From Pseudomonas sp. UYIF39 (lineage in GTDB: Bacteria; Pseudomonadota; Gammaproteobacteria; Pseudomonadales; Pseudomonadaceae): a stretch of 64,000 bases of DNA. Shown here one piece after another: positions 44,765 to 53,475 of this stretch (positions are counted from its first letter, which is position 1; each line of letters begins with the position of its first letter). A model generated the notes under the pieces. The model saw only the letters and a program-made list of their open reading frames with translations, had not been told where the DNA came from and did no database searches. The stretch covers positions 124,001 to 188,000 of the forward strand of contig NZ_JALBYU010000010.1 of assembly GCF_029963765.1 (NCBI RefSeq), read 5' to 3'. The translations under genes were made by a program, and so were the position numbers.

Positions 44765-45682
44765 ATGAGCGAACGCAAGGCGCTGTTGATTCTGCATGGC
44801 AAGCAAGCGCTCAACGAGGAGGTTCGTTCTGCTGTTGCGGACAAGCGCAGACAGGGTTGGGAGCTGGCCGTTCGAGTGACCTGGGAAGCGGGCGACGCAC
44901 AGCGTCTGGTAGATGAAGCACTGGCGGCAGGCTACATGCAGATCATCGCCGGTGGCGGTGACGGTACCGTGCGTGATATTGCCGAAGCCTTGGCGGCGCA
45001 TTCGACGCAGGCCAGCCTGGTACTGATGCCCTTGGGGACCGCCAATGATTTTGCGCGTGCCGCCGGCGTGCCTCTGGAGCCCGCGCAGGCTTTGGAACTT
45101 CTCGACATTGCACCGAGCGCCATTGATCTGGGGGAGGTCGGCGGCCAAGTGTTTCTTAATATGGCCACGGGCGGTTTTGGCAGTCAGGTCACTGCAAACA
45201 CTTCTGAGGACTTGAAAAAAATCCTCGGGGGCGTGGCTTACCTGTTCACCGGTTTATCGCGCTTCAGTGAGTTGCACGCAGCCTATGGCGAGTTGCAGGG
45301 ACCTGATTTCCAGTGGAGTGGCGAGCTGTTGGCATTGGGCATCGGCAATGGCCGGCAGGCCGGCGGTGGACATGTGTTGTGTCCAGAAGCGCTGGCTGAC
45401 GACGGTCTGTTGGACATCAGTATTCTGCCTGCGCCGCAGGACGTCGTCGGCACCTTGAAAACCCTGCTGGCCGATAGCTTCGGCATCGACAACATGTTTG
45501 TGCGAGTCCGGCTGCCATGGGTCGAAATCAAGGTCTCGGAAGGCCTCTGCATCAACCTCGATGGCGAACCTCTGGAAGGTGACAACTTGCGTTTCTCGGC
45601 ACGTCCAGCGGCACTGCGCGTGCATTTGCCTGAAAACTCGCCGCTGCTGGGGTCATCGCAATCAATCAATCATCCAGACTGA
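44765..45682 (+). CDS. yegS: YegS-type lipid kinase
   Basis: A 305-residue diacylglycerol-kinase-fold enzyme. The nucleotide loop is IIAGGGDGTVRDIAEAL, followed by LVLMPLGTANDFARAAG and FLNMATGGFGS. E. coli YegS phosphorylates phosphatidylglycerol in vitro. Its 3' end overlaps the convergent response regulator gene by 17 bases. Confidence 0.92.
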   Translation: MSERKALLILHGKQALNEEVRSAVADKRRQGWELAVRVTWEAGDAQRLVDEALAAGYMQIIAGGGDGTVRDIAEALAAHSTQASLVLMPLGTANDFARAAGVPLEPAQALELLDIAPSAIDLGEVGGQVFLNMATGGFGSQVTANTSEDLKKILGGVAYLFTGLSRFSELHAAYGELQGPDFQWSGELLALGIGNGRQAGGGHVLCPEALADDGLLDISILPAPQDVVGTLKTLLADSFGIDNMFVRVRLPWVEIKVSEGLCINLDGEPLEGDNLRFSARPAALRVHLPENSPLLGSSQSINHPD

Positions 45683-46325
45683 TGATCTGCTCGCGAACGG
45701 CGAACAGCACCAGACCCGCCACATCGTAGATCTGCAAACGCTTCATGATCTGCGAGCGGTGGGTTTCAACGGTCTTGATGCTGAGGCCCAGGCCATTGGC
45801 GATTTCCCGGGTGGATTTTCCGCGAACGATCAGCCGAAGGATTTCCAGCTGACGCGCCGTCAGGTTGTGCGAGTCGGCAGGTTCCGGCTGGTTTTTCTGA
45901 GTTCGGGTCAGCGCCTGGTTGATGACGGTGTGGGCGATGGCCGGGCTCAGGTAGCGTTCGTTGTTACGCAAGGCATCCAGGGCATGTTCGAGTTCGGTGG
46001 CCGTGGTGTCCTTGAGCAGGTAGCCATGCGCACCGGATTCCAGTGCCTGCATGATGAGTGCAGGATCGGTGTGCATCGAGAGGATCAGCACCTTGCTCTG
46101 CGGGCGGACTCGCTTGAGTCGCTGCAAGGCGTCAAGGCCACTGGTTTCCTTCATGGAAATATCCAGCAGGATGATGTCCGGGGACAGCTGCTCGACCATC
46201 TCGAGCAACTGCGAGCCGTCATTGGCCTCGCCGATTACCGCGTAGCCGGGAATATCCAGCACCAGAGCGCGCACGCCTGCCCTGATAAGCGAGTGGTCAT
46301 CCACCAGAAGTAAGTTACAAGTCAA
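45666..46325 (-). CDS. NarL/FixJ-family response regulator
   Basis: A 219-residue response regulator: receiver with phospho-Asp55 in IILLDISM and Lys in GYLLKDTT, and a LuxR HTH at about 150-215 (LTARQLEILRLIVRGKSTRE, TVETHRSQIMKRL). It overlaps its partner kinase gene by 4 bases. Targets cannot be read from the sequence. Confidence 0.92.
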   Translation of the reverse strand: MTCNLLLVDDHSLIRAGVRALVLDIPGYAVIGEANDGSQLLEMVEQLSPDIILLDISMKETSGLDALQRLKRVRPQSKVLILSMHTDPALIMQALESGAHGYLLKDTTATELEHALDALRNNERYLSPAIAHTVINQALTRTQKNQPEPADSHNLTARQLEILRLIVRGKSTREIANGLGLSIKTVETHRSQIMKRLQIYDVAGLVLFAVREQIISLDD

Positions 46326-47215
46326 CGCATAACCTTATTCGTACTGGCCCGTTCGAGCGCGCGGGGCGCCCAGGGGAAGAGTGCTTTGATTTGAGTGCCT
46401 TTGCCCGGCTCGCTGGTCACGCTCAGTGTGCCTCCCAGCTGATTGATGCGTTCTGACATCCCTGCCATTCCACGTTGCCCCTCACGACCAGGATCGGTCG
46501 CTGGCGCGAATCCCAGGCCATCGTCACTGATCAACAGTGTCAGACCCTTAGGCAGCCGTTGCAGGCGGACCAACAGATTTTTCGCTTCGGCATGGCGCAA
46601 TATATTGGTCACCGCTTCCTGGGTGATTCGAAAAGCAGCCAGCGTCATTTCCTCCGGTATACCGGACAAGCGCTGATGGCATTCCAGGCTCCAGTGCACC
46701 GGCGTGTTGGCCAGCGTCTTGAGTAAATGCGCCCGCAGACTGGCTTCCAGCCCGAGACTGGTCAGTTGCCTCGGATTGAGAATGGCCGATACGTCTCGCA
46801 CTTTGCTCAGGGTTTCTTCCAGCGTGTCGCAGAGCACCGAACACTGGCCCTGAAGTTCTTCAGGCATTCGGCGTTTGAGCCAGTCGCTTTGAAGTTTTGC
46901 CGCGGTCAGCAATTGGCCGATGTCATCATGCAGTTCCCGACTGAGCCGGTGACGTTCGTTTTCCTGAACCTCCAACAGTCGGTCAGCCAACTCCTGGGGT
47001 TGAAACTTTATCGACTTGCGCGAAAGACAATACTGCACCCAGACGCAGGCCAATGCGGCGATATTGAGTACCAGCAGACTCAGCGGCAGACGAGTGGACA
47101 GGCTATAAAACAGCAGGCTGCCAAGCGCCGAGCAGGTACACAACACAAGCGTGATCAAACGCGCGTTTTTTGGGGAGGGTGGCCTTAGGGTGATTGACTT
47201 GAGGCTGGCGTACAT
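46322..47215 (-). CDS. NarX-type membrane sensor histidine kinase (HisKA_3)
   Basis: A 297-residue kinase with two adjacent hydrophobic helices (about 20-60) and almost no periplasmic loop, so it probably senses a membrane or intracellular cue. The phosphoacceptor is in RLSRELHDDIGQ, the ATPase has ITQEAVTNILRHA and DDGLGF, and GMAGMSERI is typical of the NarX/DegS group. A TTG at 47230 is in frame; ATG 47215 is used, although neither has a clear RBS. It is paired with the adjacent NarL-type regulator. Confidence 0.9.
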   Translation of the reverse strand: MYASLKSITLRPPSPKNARLITLVLCTCSALGSLLFYSLSTRLPLSLLVLNIAALACVWVQYCLSRKSIKFQPQELADRLLEVQENERHRLSRELHDDIGQLLTAAKLQSDWLKRRMPEELQGQCSVLCDTLEETLSKVRDVSAILNPRQLTSLGLEASLRAHLLKTLANTPVHWSLECHQRLSGIPEEMTLAAFRITQEAVTNILRHAEAKNLLVRLQRLPKGLTLLISDDGLGFAPATDPGREGQRGMAGMSERINQLGGTLSVTSEPGKGTQIKALFPWAPRALERASTNKVMR

Positions 47216-47531
47216 AGCGGATGGAGCCAATGGATGTTCGCTGCGGGAAAACCGGTCATCGTAGATGACGGGTCTCTGTCTGGAGTCACTCTGCCATTAA
47301 TTGACGTCAACTAATGGGCGGCATAATACCACTTAAGATACCGTTGGTCGCGTTTGGTATATATGTCTGCAGAGTCAGGAAACAAGAGATTATGGACAGC
47401 AGTTCCATAATGGAAAAAGTTGGGTGGCAGGAAGGGTTTAGTGCTTTCGAGTTGTCGTTAACAGGTATGAAATATTTAATTGCGACATGCCCCCCGTTAA
47501 AGTTAGAGAGGTGGTCATGGCAATAAAAATT
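47216..47531. other. Spacer with possible plus-strand promoter and very small ORF
   Basis: TTGACG at 47301-47306 followed by CATAAT at 47322-47327 is a passable promoter on the plus strand. A 44-codon frame (47392-47526) follows AGGAAAC; it has no family resemblance, so I do not call it a gene. TTATGGA/TCCATAA at its 5' end is a 7-bp inverted repeat. Confidence 0.3.
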
Positions 47532-47553
47532 CGGAGCGCCGCATAGTGCTCCG
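47532..47553 (-). terminator. Terminator of the Hpt-like gene
   Basis: CGGAGCAC and GCGCTCCG (minus strand) form a stem with one mismatch, followed by AATTTTT. It starts seven bases after the stop codon. Confidence 0.7.
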
Positions 47554-47559
47554 ATAAGT

Positions 47560-48030
47560 TCAGGCTTGCCGACCCGAATAGGAAACGAGTGTGAACGGTT
47601 TGGAATTAGCGGGGGGCTGAAACTGGCTGTGTCCGACCTGAAAGGCGAAGGCTTCGATCAGGGAGGTCTGTTCACTGTCATCAAGGCTGAGTTGGCCAGT
47701 TTTCTGATCAATAAGCTCGAGTTGCCAGGCGATCAACGTCAGGCAATTTTTCAGCGCATCCAAGGCCTGGTCGTGCAAGTCCATGTGATTCTGGGCGTGG
47801 CTCAGCAAACCATGAATGTGCAGCGAAAACTCCGAAACGGCTGCCAGAGCCAGCGCATCAGCCTTGTTGGCCAGTTTGAGCAGGGTGCTAAGCATGCAGT
47901 CGATGGCGTCCTTGTCATTGCTGATCAGTTGCAAATGACTCAGGCATTCCTCGGTTTTAACCAGGAGTGTCTCAGCTTCGACGAGAAACTCCGGGAGCCG
48001 TTGAGCCCACTCTTTACGATCGTTCGGCAT
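47560..48030 (-). CDS. Hpt-like (CheA P1-like) protein lacking the phosphoacceptor His
   Basis: A 156-residue helical protein. The segment LLKLANKADALALAAVSEF then SLHIHGLLSH lines up with the Hpt/P1 pattern H-T-L-K-G-x-A-x-x-x-G-L, but the His is replaced by Leu and the Gly of LKG is also changed. The N-terminus (WAQRLPEFLVEAETLL) matches the first Hpt helix. It would bind a receiver or kinase without relaying phosphate. ATG 48030 follows GGAGA. It is divergent from cheV. Confidence 0.6.
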   Translation of the reverse strand: MPNDRKEWAQRLPEFLVEAETLLVKTEECLSHLQLISNDKDAIDCMLSTLLKLANKADALALAAVSEFSLHIHGLLSHAQNHMDLHDQALDALKNCLTLIAWQLELIDQKTGQLSLDDSEQTSLIEAFAFQVGHSQFQPPANSKPFTLVSYSGRQA

Positions 48031-48423
48031 GCTTATCTCCACAACGTCATGTCAAATGGGGGGATGTCGTGTGTGTCGACGGGGACGATCAGAGTCCCCG
48101 CATTGCCATGTCGTCGTGAGATCACGCGCCGGACTGTCTGGCTGCAGGCTGGGGAACTCGATAGGGCGGATAGCCACTTACCTGCGATCACACACAAAAG
48201 CCTGACTCCGTTCATGCAATGAGAATGGCGTCACATTAATGGCTATTGGATATTGCGAATATCAGGTTGGACCTGATTGTTACTAGGGGAATCCCTTACG
48301 CGGGGGAACCAGCCGAACGAAACGAGGTCTCGCGGCAGGCAATGAGGCAGATGAAATCACCGGGCCAGTAAAGCATGATGTTAATGTGACATCAATGTTT
48401 GGTCGTGGCATTTTACAAGGGGG
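48031..48423. other. Spacer between Hpt-like gene and cheV with clustered palindromes
   Basis: No gene is supported. It contains CGGGGAC/GTCCCCG (48080-48100), GATATT-GCG-AATATC (48249-48263) overlapping ATCAGGT-TGG-ACCTGAT (48261-48277), and GATGT/ACATC near 48380. These look like operator sites. Confidence 0.4.
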
Positions 48424-48450
48424 TCAAGGTCCGGCAAAAACAGCCGATAA
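48424..48450 (+). promoter_or_regulatory. Predicted sigma28 (FliA) promoter of cheV
   Basis: TCAAGGT, 12 bases, then GCCGATAA gives a full match to the -10 element and a near match to the -35 element of flagellar sigma28 promoters. It ends 42 bases before the cheV ATG. Confidence 0.75.
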
Positions 48451-48492
48451 CCCCCTTTAGTGAATTCATCAGAACAAGCCCAGGAGTCATTG

Positions 48493-49428
48493 ATGGCCGG
48501 CATTCTCGACACGGTAGACCAACGCACGCAACTGGTGGGTGAGAATCGCCTGGAAATTCTCATGTTCCGGCTGGCCGGACGGCAATTGTTCGCGATCAAT
48601 GTGTTCAAAGTGCAGGAAGTGCTGCAACTGCCGAAGCTGACCCTGATGCCCCAGCGCCATCCATTTGTCTGCGGCGTGGTTAATCTGCGCGGCCAAACCC
48701 TGCCGGTGATCGACCTGTCCCAGGCCATTGGTATGCGTCCGCTGGTGCCAGGCCCGACCAGTACGATCATCGTCACCGAGTACAACCGTTCGGTGCAGGC
48801 GTTCCTGGTCGGTGGTGTGGACCGTATCGTCAACATGAACTGGGAAGCCATTCTGCCGCCGCCGGCCAGCGCCGGTCGTCAGCATTACCTGACGGCCATC
48901 AGCAAGGTCGACGACCAGTTGGTGGAAATCATCGACGTCGAAAAAGTCCTCGCGGAAATCGTCCCGTACAACGCCAAGGTCTCGCGCGACAAACTCGACG
49001 ATCCGGTTCTCGAGCGTGCCCGTGGTCGTGAAGTGTTACTGGTGGACGACTCGAACGTGGCGCTGTCGCAATTGCGTGACACCCTGGGTCAGTTGGGCGT
49101 GAAGATGCACATCGCCAGAGATGGCTTGAAGGCACTGAACATGCTCAAGGCGTGGGCCGATACCGGTGTGAACATGACCGACAAACTGCTGATGGTCTTC
49201 ACCGACGCGGAAATGCCGGAAATGGACGGCTATCGCCTAACCACCGAAATCCGCAACGACCCGCGTCTGCGTGGCCTTTACGTGGTGCTGCATACCTCGT
49301 TGTCCGGCAGCTTCAACGACTCGATGGTCAAGAAAGTCGGCTGCGACAACTTCCTCTCCAAATTCCAGCCGGACAAACTCGTCGATGTGGTGCGCCAACG
49401 CCTGATGCTCGACGAAGTGCCTGCCTGA
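48493..49428 (+). CDS. cheV: Chemotaxis coupling/receiver protein CheV
   Basis: A 311-residue fusion of a CheW domain (about 15-160, with FVCGVVNLRGQTLPVIDL) and a C-terminal receiver (about 180-305: acidic pair in LLVDDSN, phospho-Asp in VFTDAEMPEMDG). CheV couples chemoreceptors to CheA and adapts the signal. ATG 48493 follows AGGAG. A sigma28 promoter places it in the flagellar regulon although no other chemotaxis gene is near. Confidence 0.95.
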   Translation: MAGILDTVDQRTQLVGENRLEILMFRLAGRQLFAINVFKVQEVLQLPKLTLMPQRHPFVCGVVNLRGQTLPVIDLSQAIGMRPLVPGPTSTIIVTEYNRSVQAFLVGGVDRIVNMNWEAILPPPASAGRQHYLTAISKVDDQLVEIIDVEKVLAEIVPYNAKVSRDKLDDPVLERARGREVLLVDDSNVALSQLRDTLGQLGVKMHIARDGLKALNMLKAWADTGVNMTDKLLMVFTDAEMPEMDGYRLTTEIRNDPRLRGLYVVLHTSLSGSFNDSMVKKVGCDNFLSKFQPDKLVDVVRQRLMLDEVPA

Positions 49429-49461
49429 TAACGATCTGGAAGTGTGCGGTGGCAGTGTTTG

Positions 49462-49503
49462 GGGCCGCTGCGCAGCCCAACGGGGGCAAACCCCCTCGCC
49501 ACA
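49462..49503. repeat. GC-rich dispersed repeat between cheV and MOSC gene
   Basis: GGGCCGCTGCGCAGCCC and GGGGGCAAACCCCC are two adjacent hairpins followed by TCGCCACA. This is a common Pseudomonas intergenic repeat and may terminate cheV transcription. Confidence 0.6.
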
Positions 49504-49565
49504 GGCCTTTGATTCGGCGATCAAGCTCGTATAGGGTGGCGTTTTTGCACACTGGGAAGCTGGCC

Positions 49566-50372
49566 ATGTTGCGTCTGAGCGCGCTGTATCGTTATCCGTT
49601 GAAATCCGGCAAGGGCGAGACCCTGCAGCAGGTCAGCCTCGACAAGCTGGGCCTGGACGGTGATCGACGCTGGATGCTGGTGGACGAAGCCAGCGGGCGC
49701 TTTCTGACTCAACGTGCGGTGGCGCAGATGAGTCAGCTGTCGGCGTTGTGGAATGCTGATGGTGGCTTGACCCTCAGTGCGCCGGGCCGCTCACCGATCG
49801 ATATCGCCTTGCCCGCCAGCGACTCGGAACTGCGTGGCGTGACCATCTGGCGCGACACACTGCGTGTGCCGGATGCCGGCGACGAGGCGGGTGCCTGGGT
49901 CAGTGAGTTCATTGGCAAATCGACTCGCCTGGTACAAGTCCCTCTTGATCGCGCACGGACCACCCAGGCCGGCTATGGCAAGGATGACGATCAGGTGGCC
50001 TTCGCCGATGGCTTTCCGCTGTTGTTGATCGGACAGGCCTCACTGGAGGACTTGTCGCAAAAAGTCGGCCGCCCGCTGGAAATGCTGCGCTTTCGGCCCA
50101 ACCTGGTGATCGAGGGCAGCGAGGCGTATGCCGAAGATGGCTGGAAGCGCATCCGCATCGGCGATGTCGAGTTCCGCTTGGTCAAGTCGTGTTCACGTTG
50201 CATTCTGACCACCATCGACCCGCAAACCGGTGAGCGCAGCGAAGATCGTGAACCTCTGGCTACGTTGCAGAAATACCGTGCCGAAGCCGACGGCGCGATG
50301 TTCGGACAGAACCTGGTCAACGACAGCAATGGCCAACTTGAAGTCGGTATGCCGGTGACGGTTCTGGAATAA
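49566..50372 (+). CDS. MOSC-domain protein (YcbX-like)
   Basis: A 268-residue protein with an N-terminal MOSC beta-barrel domain (LSALYRYPLKSGKGE, GDRRWMLVDE) and a C-terminal MOSC domain whose conserved Cys lies in KSCSRCILTTID. Homologues such as YcbX bind molybdenum cofactor and reduce N-hydroxylated compounds. It lacks the C-terminal ferredoxin domain of E. coli YcbX, so an external electron donor is needed. ATG 49566 opens the conserved part. Confidence 0.9.
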   Translation: MLRLSALYRYPLKSGKGETLQQVSLDKLGLDGDRRWMLVDEASGRFLTQRAVAQMSQLSALWNADGGLTLSAPGRSPIDIALPASDSELRGVTIWRDTLRVPDAGDEAGAWVSEFIGKSTRLVQVPLDRARTTQAGYGKDDDQVAFADGFPLLLIGQASLEDLSQKVGRPLEMLRFRPNLVIEGSEAYAEDGWKRIRIGDVEFRLVKSCSRCILTTIDPQTGERSEDREPLATLQKYRAEADGAMFGQNLVNDSNGQLEVGMPVTVLE

Positions 50373-50398
50373 GACAATTTGACTGACTGGCCTTGAAC

Positions 50399-50433
50399 AA
50401 AAAATGCCCGAGTCCAAGGACGCGGGCATTTTT
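50399..50433. terminator. Bidirectional terminator between MOSC gene and ppnP
   Basis: AAAAAATGCCCG and CGGGCATTTTT pair around a short loop with A and T runs on both flanks, between convergent genes. Confidence 0.88.
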
Positions 50434-50457
50434 TTGTCGCTGTGAAAACCCAGGGTT

Positions 50458-50742
50458 TTAGCCGCGGTATTCGCACAGGTAAGCGGTGTCGACGGCCACT
50501 TTCAGCTGGAACTTGCTGTTGGCGGGTACGTTGAACTGGCTGCCGGCAGCGAAGGTTTCCCAGTCGCTGCTGTCCGGCAGTTTGACGGTCAGGGCGCCGG
50601 ACACCACGTGCATGATTTCACGCTGGCTGGTGCCGAATTCGTATTCGCCCGGTGCCATGACGCCGATGGTCGCAGGACCTTCAGCGATGCCAAAGGCGAT
50701 CGACTTGACGGTGCCGTCGAAGTACTCGTTGACTTTAAACAT
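50458..50742 (-). CDS. ppnP: Pyrimidine/purine nucleoside phosphorylase PpnP
   Basis: A 94-residue cupin-fold enzyme (formerly DUF1255) that cleaves several nucleosides with phosphate. Family motifs are MFKVNEYFDGTVKSI, GVMAPGEYEFGT and FNVPANSKFQLKV. Length equals the E. coli protein. An open frame continues 18 codons upstream without homology. Confidence 0.93.
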   Translation of the reverse strand: MFKVNEYFDGTVKSIAFGIAEGPATIGVMAPGEYEFGTSQREIMHVVSGALTVKLPDSSDWETFAAGSQFNVPANSKFQLKVAVDTAYLCEYRG

Positions 50743-50811
50743 GGGCGATTCCTCGAAAAGGGCTGAAAAGGGCCGGCCAGTATGCACAAGGCCCATGCTG
50801 GCGTCACCTCT

Positions 50812-51354
50812 CTAAGACGGAAGAACCAGTGGCAATAATCGTGCGGTATTGCGCGCATCTTCCAGCGCCCGATGTTGTTGGCCATTGAACTGCATGCCCG
50901 CCAGTTGCAGCGCGCCGTTAAGCCCCAGCGGGCGCTCCAATCGACGAGCCTTGGCAAAGCGCTGTTTGAGGTTCATGTGCGGCACTCGGCTCAGGGCGCT
51001 GTCGAGTTGCAGGCGATCCCACTCCTGAACCAACTGTTTGCGATCGTAATCGCCCCAACTTGCCCAGCCTTCGAGGCGCGAGTGATGCTGGCCGAGCCAG
51101 CTCTCGAACGACGCCCAGACTTCGCTCAGAGGCTGCGCGACGTCGATGTTGGCTTGGGTGATGTGGGTCAGTTGCCGGCAAAACGGCGTCAGCATGGGTC
51201 GACGCAGCGGCCGGACGAAACGCTGGAAAGCATCCAGTTCGCGCCCCTTGCGGTCCACCAGGGTGGCGCCGATTTCGATGATTTCCATTTCCGTTACTGG
51301 CCAACCACCCTCATCGGTGGTGGCTTCTAGATCAATGACCAGCCAGTGAGGCAT
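50812..51354 (-). CDS. DEDDh-type 3'-5' exonuclease
   Basis: A 180-residue exonuclease domain: ExoI in LVIDLEATTDEGG, ExoII around SWGDYDRKQL and ExoIII in HRALEDARNTARL. It belongs to the DnaQ/KapD/ERI-1-like group; the natural substrate (RNA or ssDNA) is unknown. ATG 51354 has AGGAA upstream; the frame is open 16 codons further. Confidence 0.87.
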   Translation of the reverse strand: MPHWLVIDLEATTDEGGWPVTEMEIIEIGATLVDRKGRELDAFQRFVRPLRRPMLTPFCRQLTHITQANIDVAQPLSEVWASFESWLGQHHSRLEGWASWGDYDRKQLVQEWDRLQLDSALSRVPHMNLKQRFAKARRLERPLGLNGALQLAGMQFNGQQHRALEDARNTARLLPLVLPS

Positions 51355-51425
51355 CGCAGGGTTCCTGGTATCCGCGTCCTGATAGGGCTTGAGCGTAGCC
51401 AAACCCGACGGATCCGCCTAGCGGC

Positions 51426-53393
51426 TTATTCGACCTCCAACAAAATCTGACGATTTTTCACCTGATCGCCCACCCTGACCTGCAAGCGTTTGAGCACGCC
51501 ATCGATGCCCGACTTGAGCGGATGCTCCATTTTCATGGCCTCCAGCACCACTAACAACTGGCCTTTACTGACCGGGCTGCCCTCGGTCACCAGCACGTCG
51601 ACGATCGCCCCGTCCATCGGAGCCTTGAGGGTGCCGGTGCCGGTGCTGACGCTGGCCTGGCTGCTGACCAAGGCCTGCGTCCGGTCCACCAGCCGCAGGC
51701 TGCCGGGACGGGTGAACAGCCAGAGTTGCCCGGCCTCAAGACGGTAAGCATGGCGTCGCCGGATGCCGTTGATTTCCAGACTGGCCCAGCGTCCGTCGCA
51801 CTGGATGACCTTCAATTCAAAGGGCGTTGTGGCAACTTGAATCCGATACGGCTCACCCGGCACAGCGTTCAATTCCACTGGCCAATCCTGATCCTCAAGG
51901 CCGATTCGATAGTGCAAGGGCACGCTGGCGTTGTTGCGCCAACCGGCCAGTGGCACGGGATGAACCTGCGCCGAGGCCTGATAGAACAATGCAGCAGCGA
52001 TGGCCAGTTCTTCGGCGCTCGGCACATACGCATGCAGGCCGGGATGCTCGGCAAAGTGTGCCGGGATGAACCCGGTGCTGAACTCACCACTGATGAACCG
52101 AGGGTGTTCGAGCAGGCTGGCGAGCAAGCGCTGATTGCTTTGCACGCCGAGCAGCACGCTGTCCTGCACCGCCCGTAGCAACTTACGCCGGGCTTCTTCG
52201 CGGGTGGCGCCGTGGGCGATGATCTTGCCCAGCATCGGGTCGTAAAACGGGCTGACTGTCTGGCCTTCGATCAGGCCATGATCGATCCGCACGCCGCGCT
52301 GCAACGCAGGCTCCCAGGCGGTGATGCGGCCGGTTTGTGGGAGAAAACCGTGTGCCGGATCTTCGGCGTACAAACGGACTTCCATGGCATGGCCGCTGAG
52401 CTGAACCTGCTCCTGTCGCAAGGGCAGAGGCAGTCCTTCGGCGACGTGCAACTGCCAGGCCACCAGATCGAGGCCGGTGATCAATTCAGTCACCGGGTGT
52501 TCCACCTGGAGTCGAGTGTTCATCTCCAGAAAGTAAAACTGCCCACGCGTATCCAGCAGGAACTCGACGGTGCCAGCGCCGACGTAATTCACTGCGCGAC
52601 CGGCCTTGAGCGCCGCTTCACCCATGGCCTGACGCAACTCGGCGTTCATCACCGGGCAGGGTGCTTCTTCGATGACTTTTTGATGGCGACGCTGGATCGA
52701 GCAGTCGCGCTCGCCAAGGTAGATCAGGTTGCCGTGCTGGTCGCCAAACAGTTGAACTTCGACGTGACGCGGGTCGATCAGCGCTTGCTCGAGAATCAGT
52801 TCGTCACTGCCAAACCCATGCAGCGCTTCGGAGCGGGCGGTGCGCAGTTGTTCGAGCAAATCATTGGCCTCGTGCACCAGGCGCATGCCACGCCCGCCAC
52901 CGCCGGCACTGGCCTTGATCATCAGCGGATAGCCGATGCGTGCGGCTTCGCGGCTGAGGGTGGCGTCGTCCTGTTCTTTGCCCTGATAACCCTTGATGCA
53001 CGGCACACCGGCATCGAGCATGGCGAGTTTCGACAGGCGTTTGCTGCCCATCAGTTCGATGGCGTCGGGGCTGGGGCCGATGAAGGTGATGCCGGCATCC
53101 TGGCAGGCACGGGCGAAGCCGGCGTTTTCCGAGAGGAAGCCATAGCCCGGATGGATTGCGTCAGCGCCCGTGCGCCGGGCGGCGTCGAGAATGGCCGGGA
53201 TATTCAGATAGGACTGCTGCACCGGGGCCGGGCCGACGTTCACGGCTTCGTCGGCCAGATGCACATGCAGCGCATCGGCGTCGGCATCGCTGAACACCGC
53301 GACCGTGCGATAGCCCAGGGCCTGGGCGGTGCGCTGGATGCGGCAGGCGATTTCACCGCGGTTGGCGATCAGGATTTTGCTGAAGGCGGGCAT
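51426..53393 (-). CDS. atuF: Geranyl-CoA carboxylase alpha subunit (biotin carboxylase)
   Basis: A 655-residue biotin-dependent carboxylase subunit. The biotin carboxylase part (about 1-445) has ILIANRGEIACRI, GGGGRGMRLVHE and EMNTRLQVEHPVTE; the C-terminal biotinyl domain carries the biotinylated Lys in VLEAMKMEH. With AtuC it carboxylates geranyl-CoA to isohexenylglutaconyl-CoA in citronellol/geraniol catabolism. The related LiuD would be expected with liuA/liuE, which are absent, whereas atuA and atuR are present. The start is at the conserved MPAFSKILIANRG; the frame continues upstream without homology. It is last in the operon after an 82-base gap holding a repeat. Confidence 0.9.
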   Translation of the reverse strand: MPAFSKILIANRGEIACRIQRTAQALGYRTVAVFSDADADALHVHLADEAVNVGPAPVQQSYLNIPAILDAARRTGADAIHPGYGFLSENAGFARACQDAGITFIGPSPDAIELMGSKRLSKLAMLDAGVPCIKGYQGKEQDDATLSREAARIGYPLMIKASAGGGGRGMRLVHEANDLLEQLRTARSEALHGFGSDELILEQALIDPRHVEVQLFGDQHGNLIYLGERDCSIQRRHQKVIEEAPCPVMNAELRQAMGEAALKAGRAVNYVGAGTVEFLLDTRGQFYFLEMNTRLQVEHPVTELITGLDLVAWQLHVAEGLPLPLRQEQVQLSGHAMEVRLYAEDPAHGFLPQTGRITAWEPALQRGVRIDHGLIEGQTVSPFYDPMLGKIIAHGATREEARRKLLRAVQDSVLLGVQSNQRLLASLLEHPRFISGEFSTGFIPAHFAEHPGLHAYVPSAEELAIAAALFYQASAQVHPVPLAGWRNNASVPLHYRIGLEDQDWPVELNAVPGEPYRIQVATTPFELKVIQCDGRWASLEINGIRRRHAYRLEAGQLWLFTRPGSLRLVDRTQALVSSQASVSTGTGTLKAPMDGAIVDVLVTEGSPVSKGQLLVVLEAMKMEHPLKSGIDGVLKRLQVRVGDQVKNRQILLEVE

Positions 53394-53436
53394 TGGGTCT
53401 TCTCTCAAGTTGTGCGGTGACAGTGAAGGCCTCATC

Positions 53437-53450
53437 GCGAGCAAGCTCGC
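53437..53450. repeat. REP-like element in atuE-atuF spacer
   Basis: GCGAGCAAGCTCGC is the central hairpin of the group's REP sequence; it is flanked by CAT and TCCGGG. It is the only repeat inside the atu operon. Confidence 0.6.
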
Positions 53451-53475
53451 TCCGGGCGGCGTTCCGACGATGCTC

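Noticed and set aside
49152..50372. 406-codon version of the MOSC protein
   Set aside because: The extra 138 codons overlap the cheV receiver domain in another frame; the MOSC fold starts at MLRLSALYRYPLKSG.
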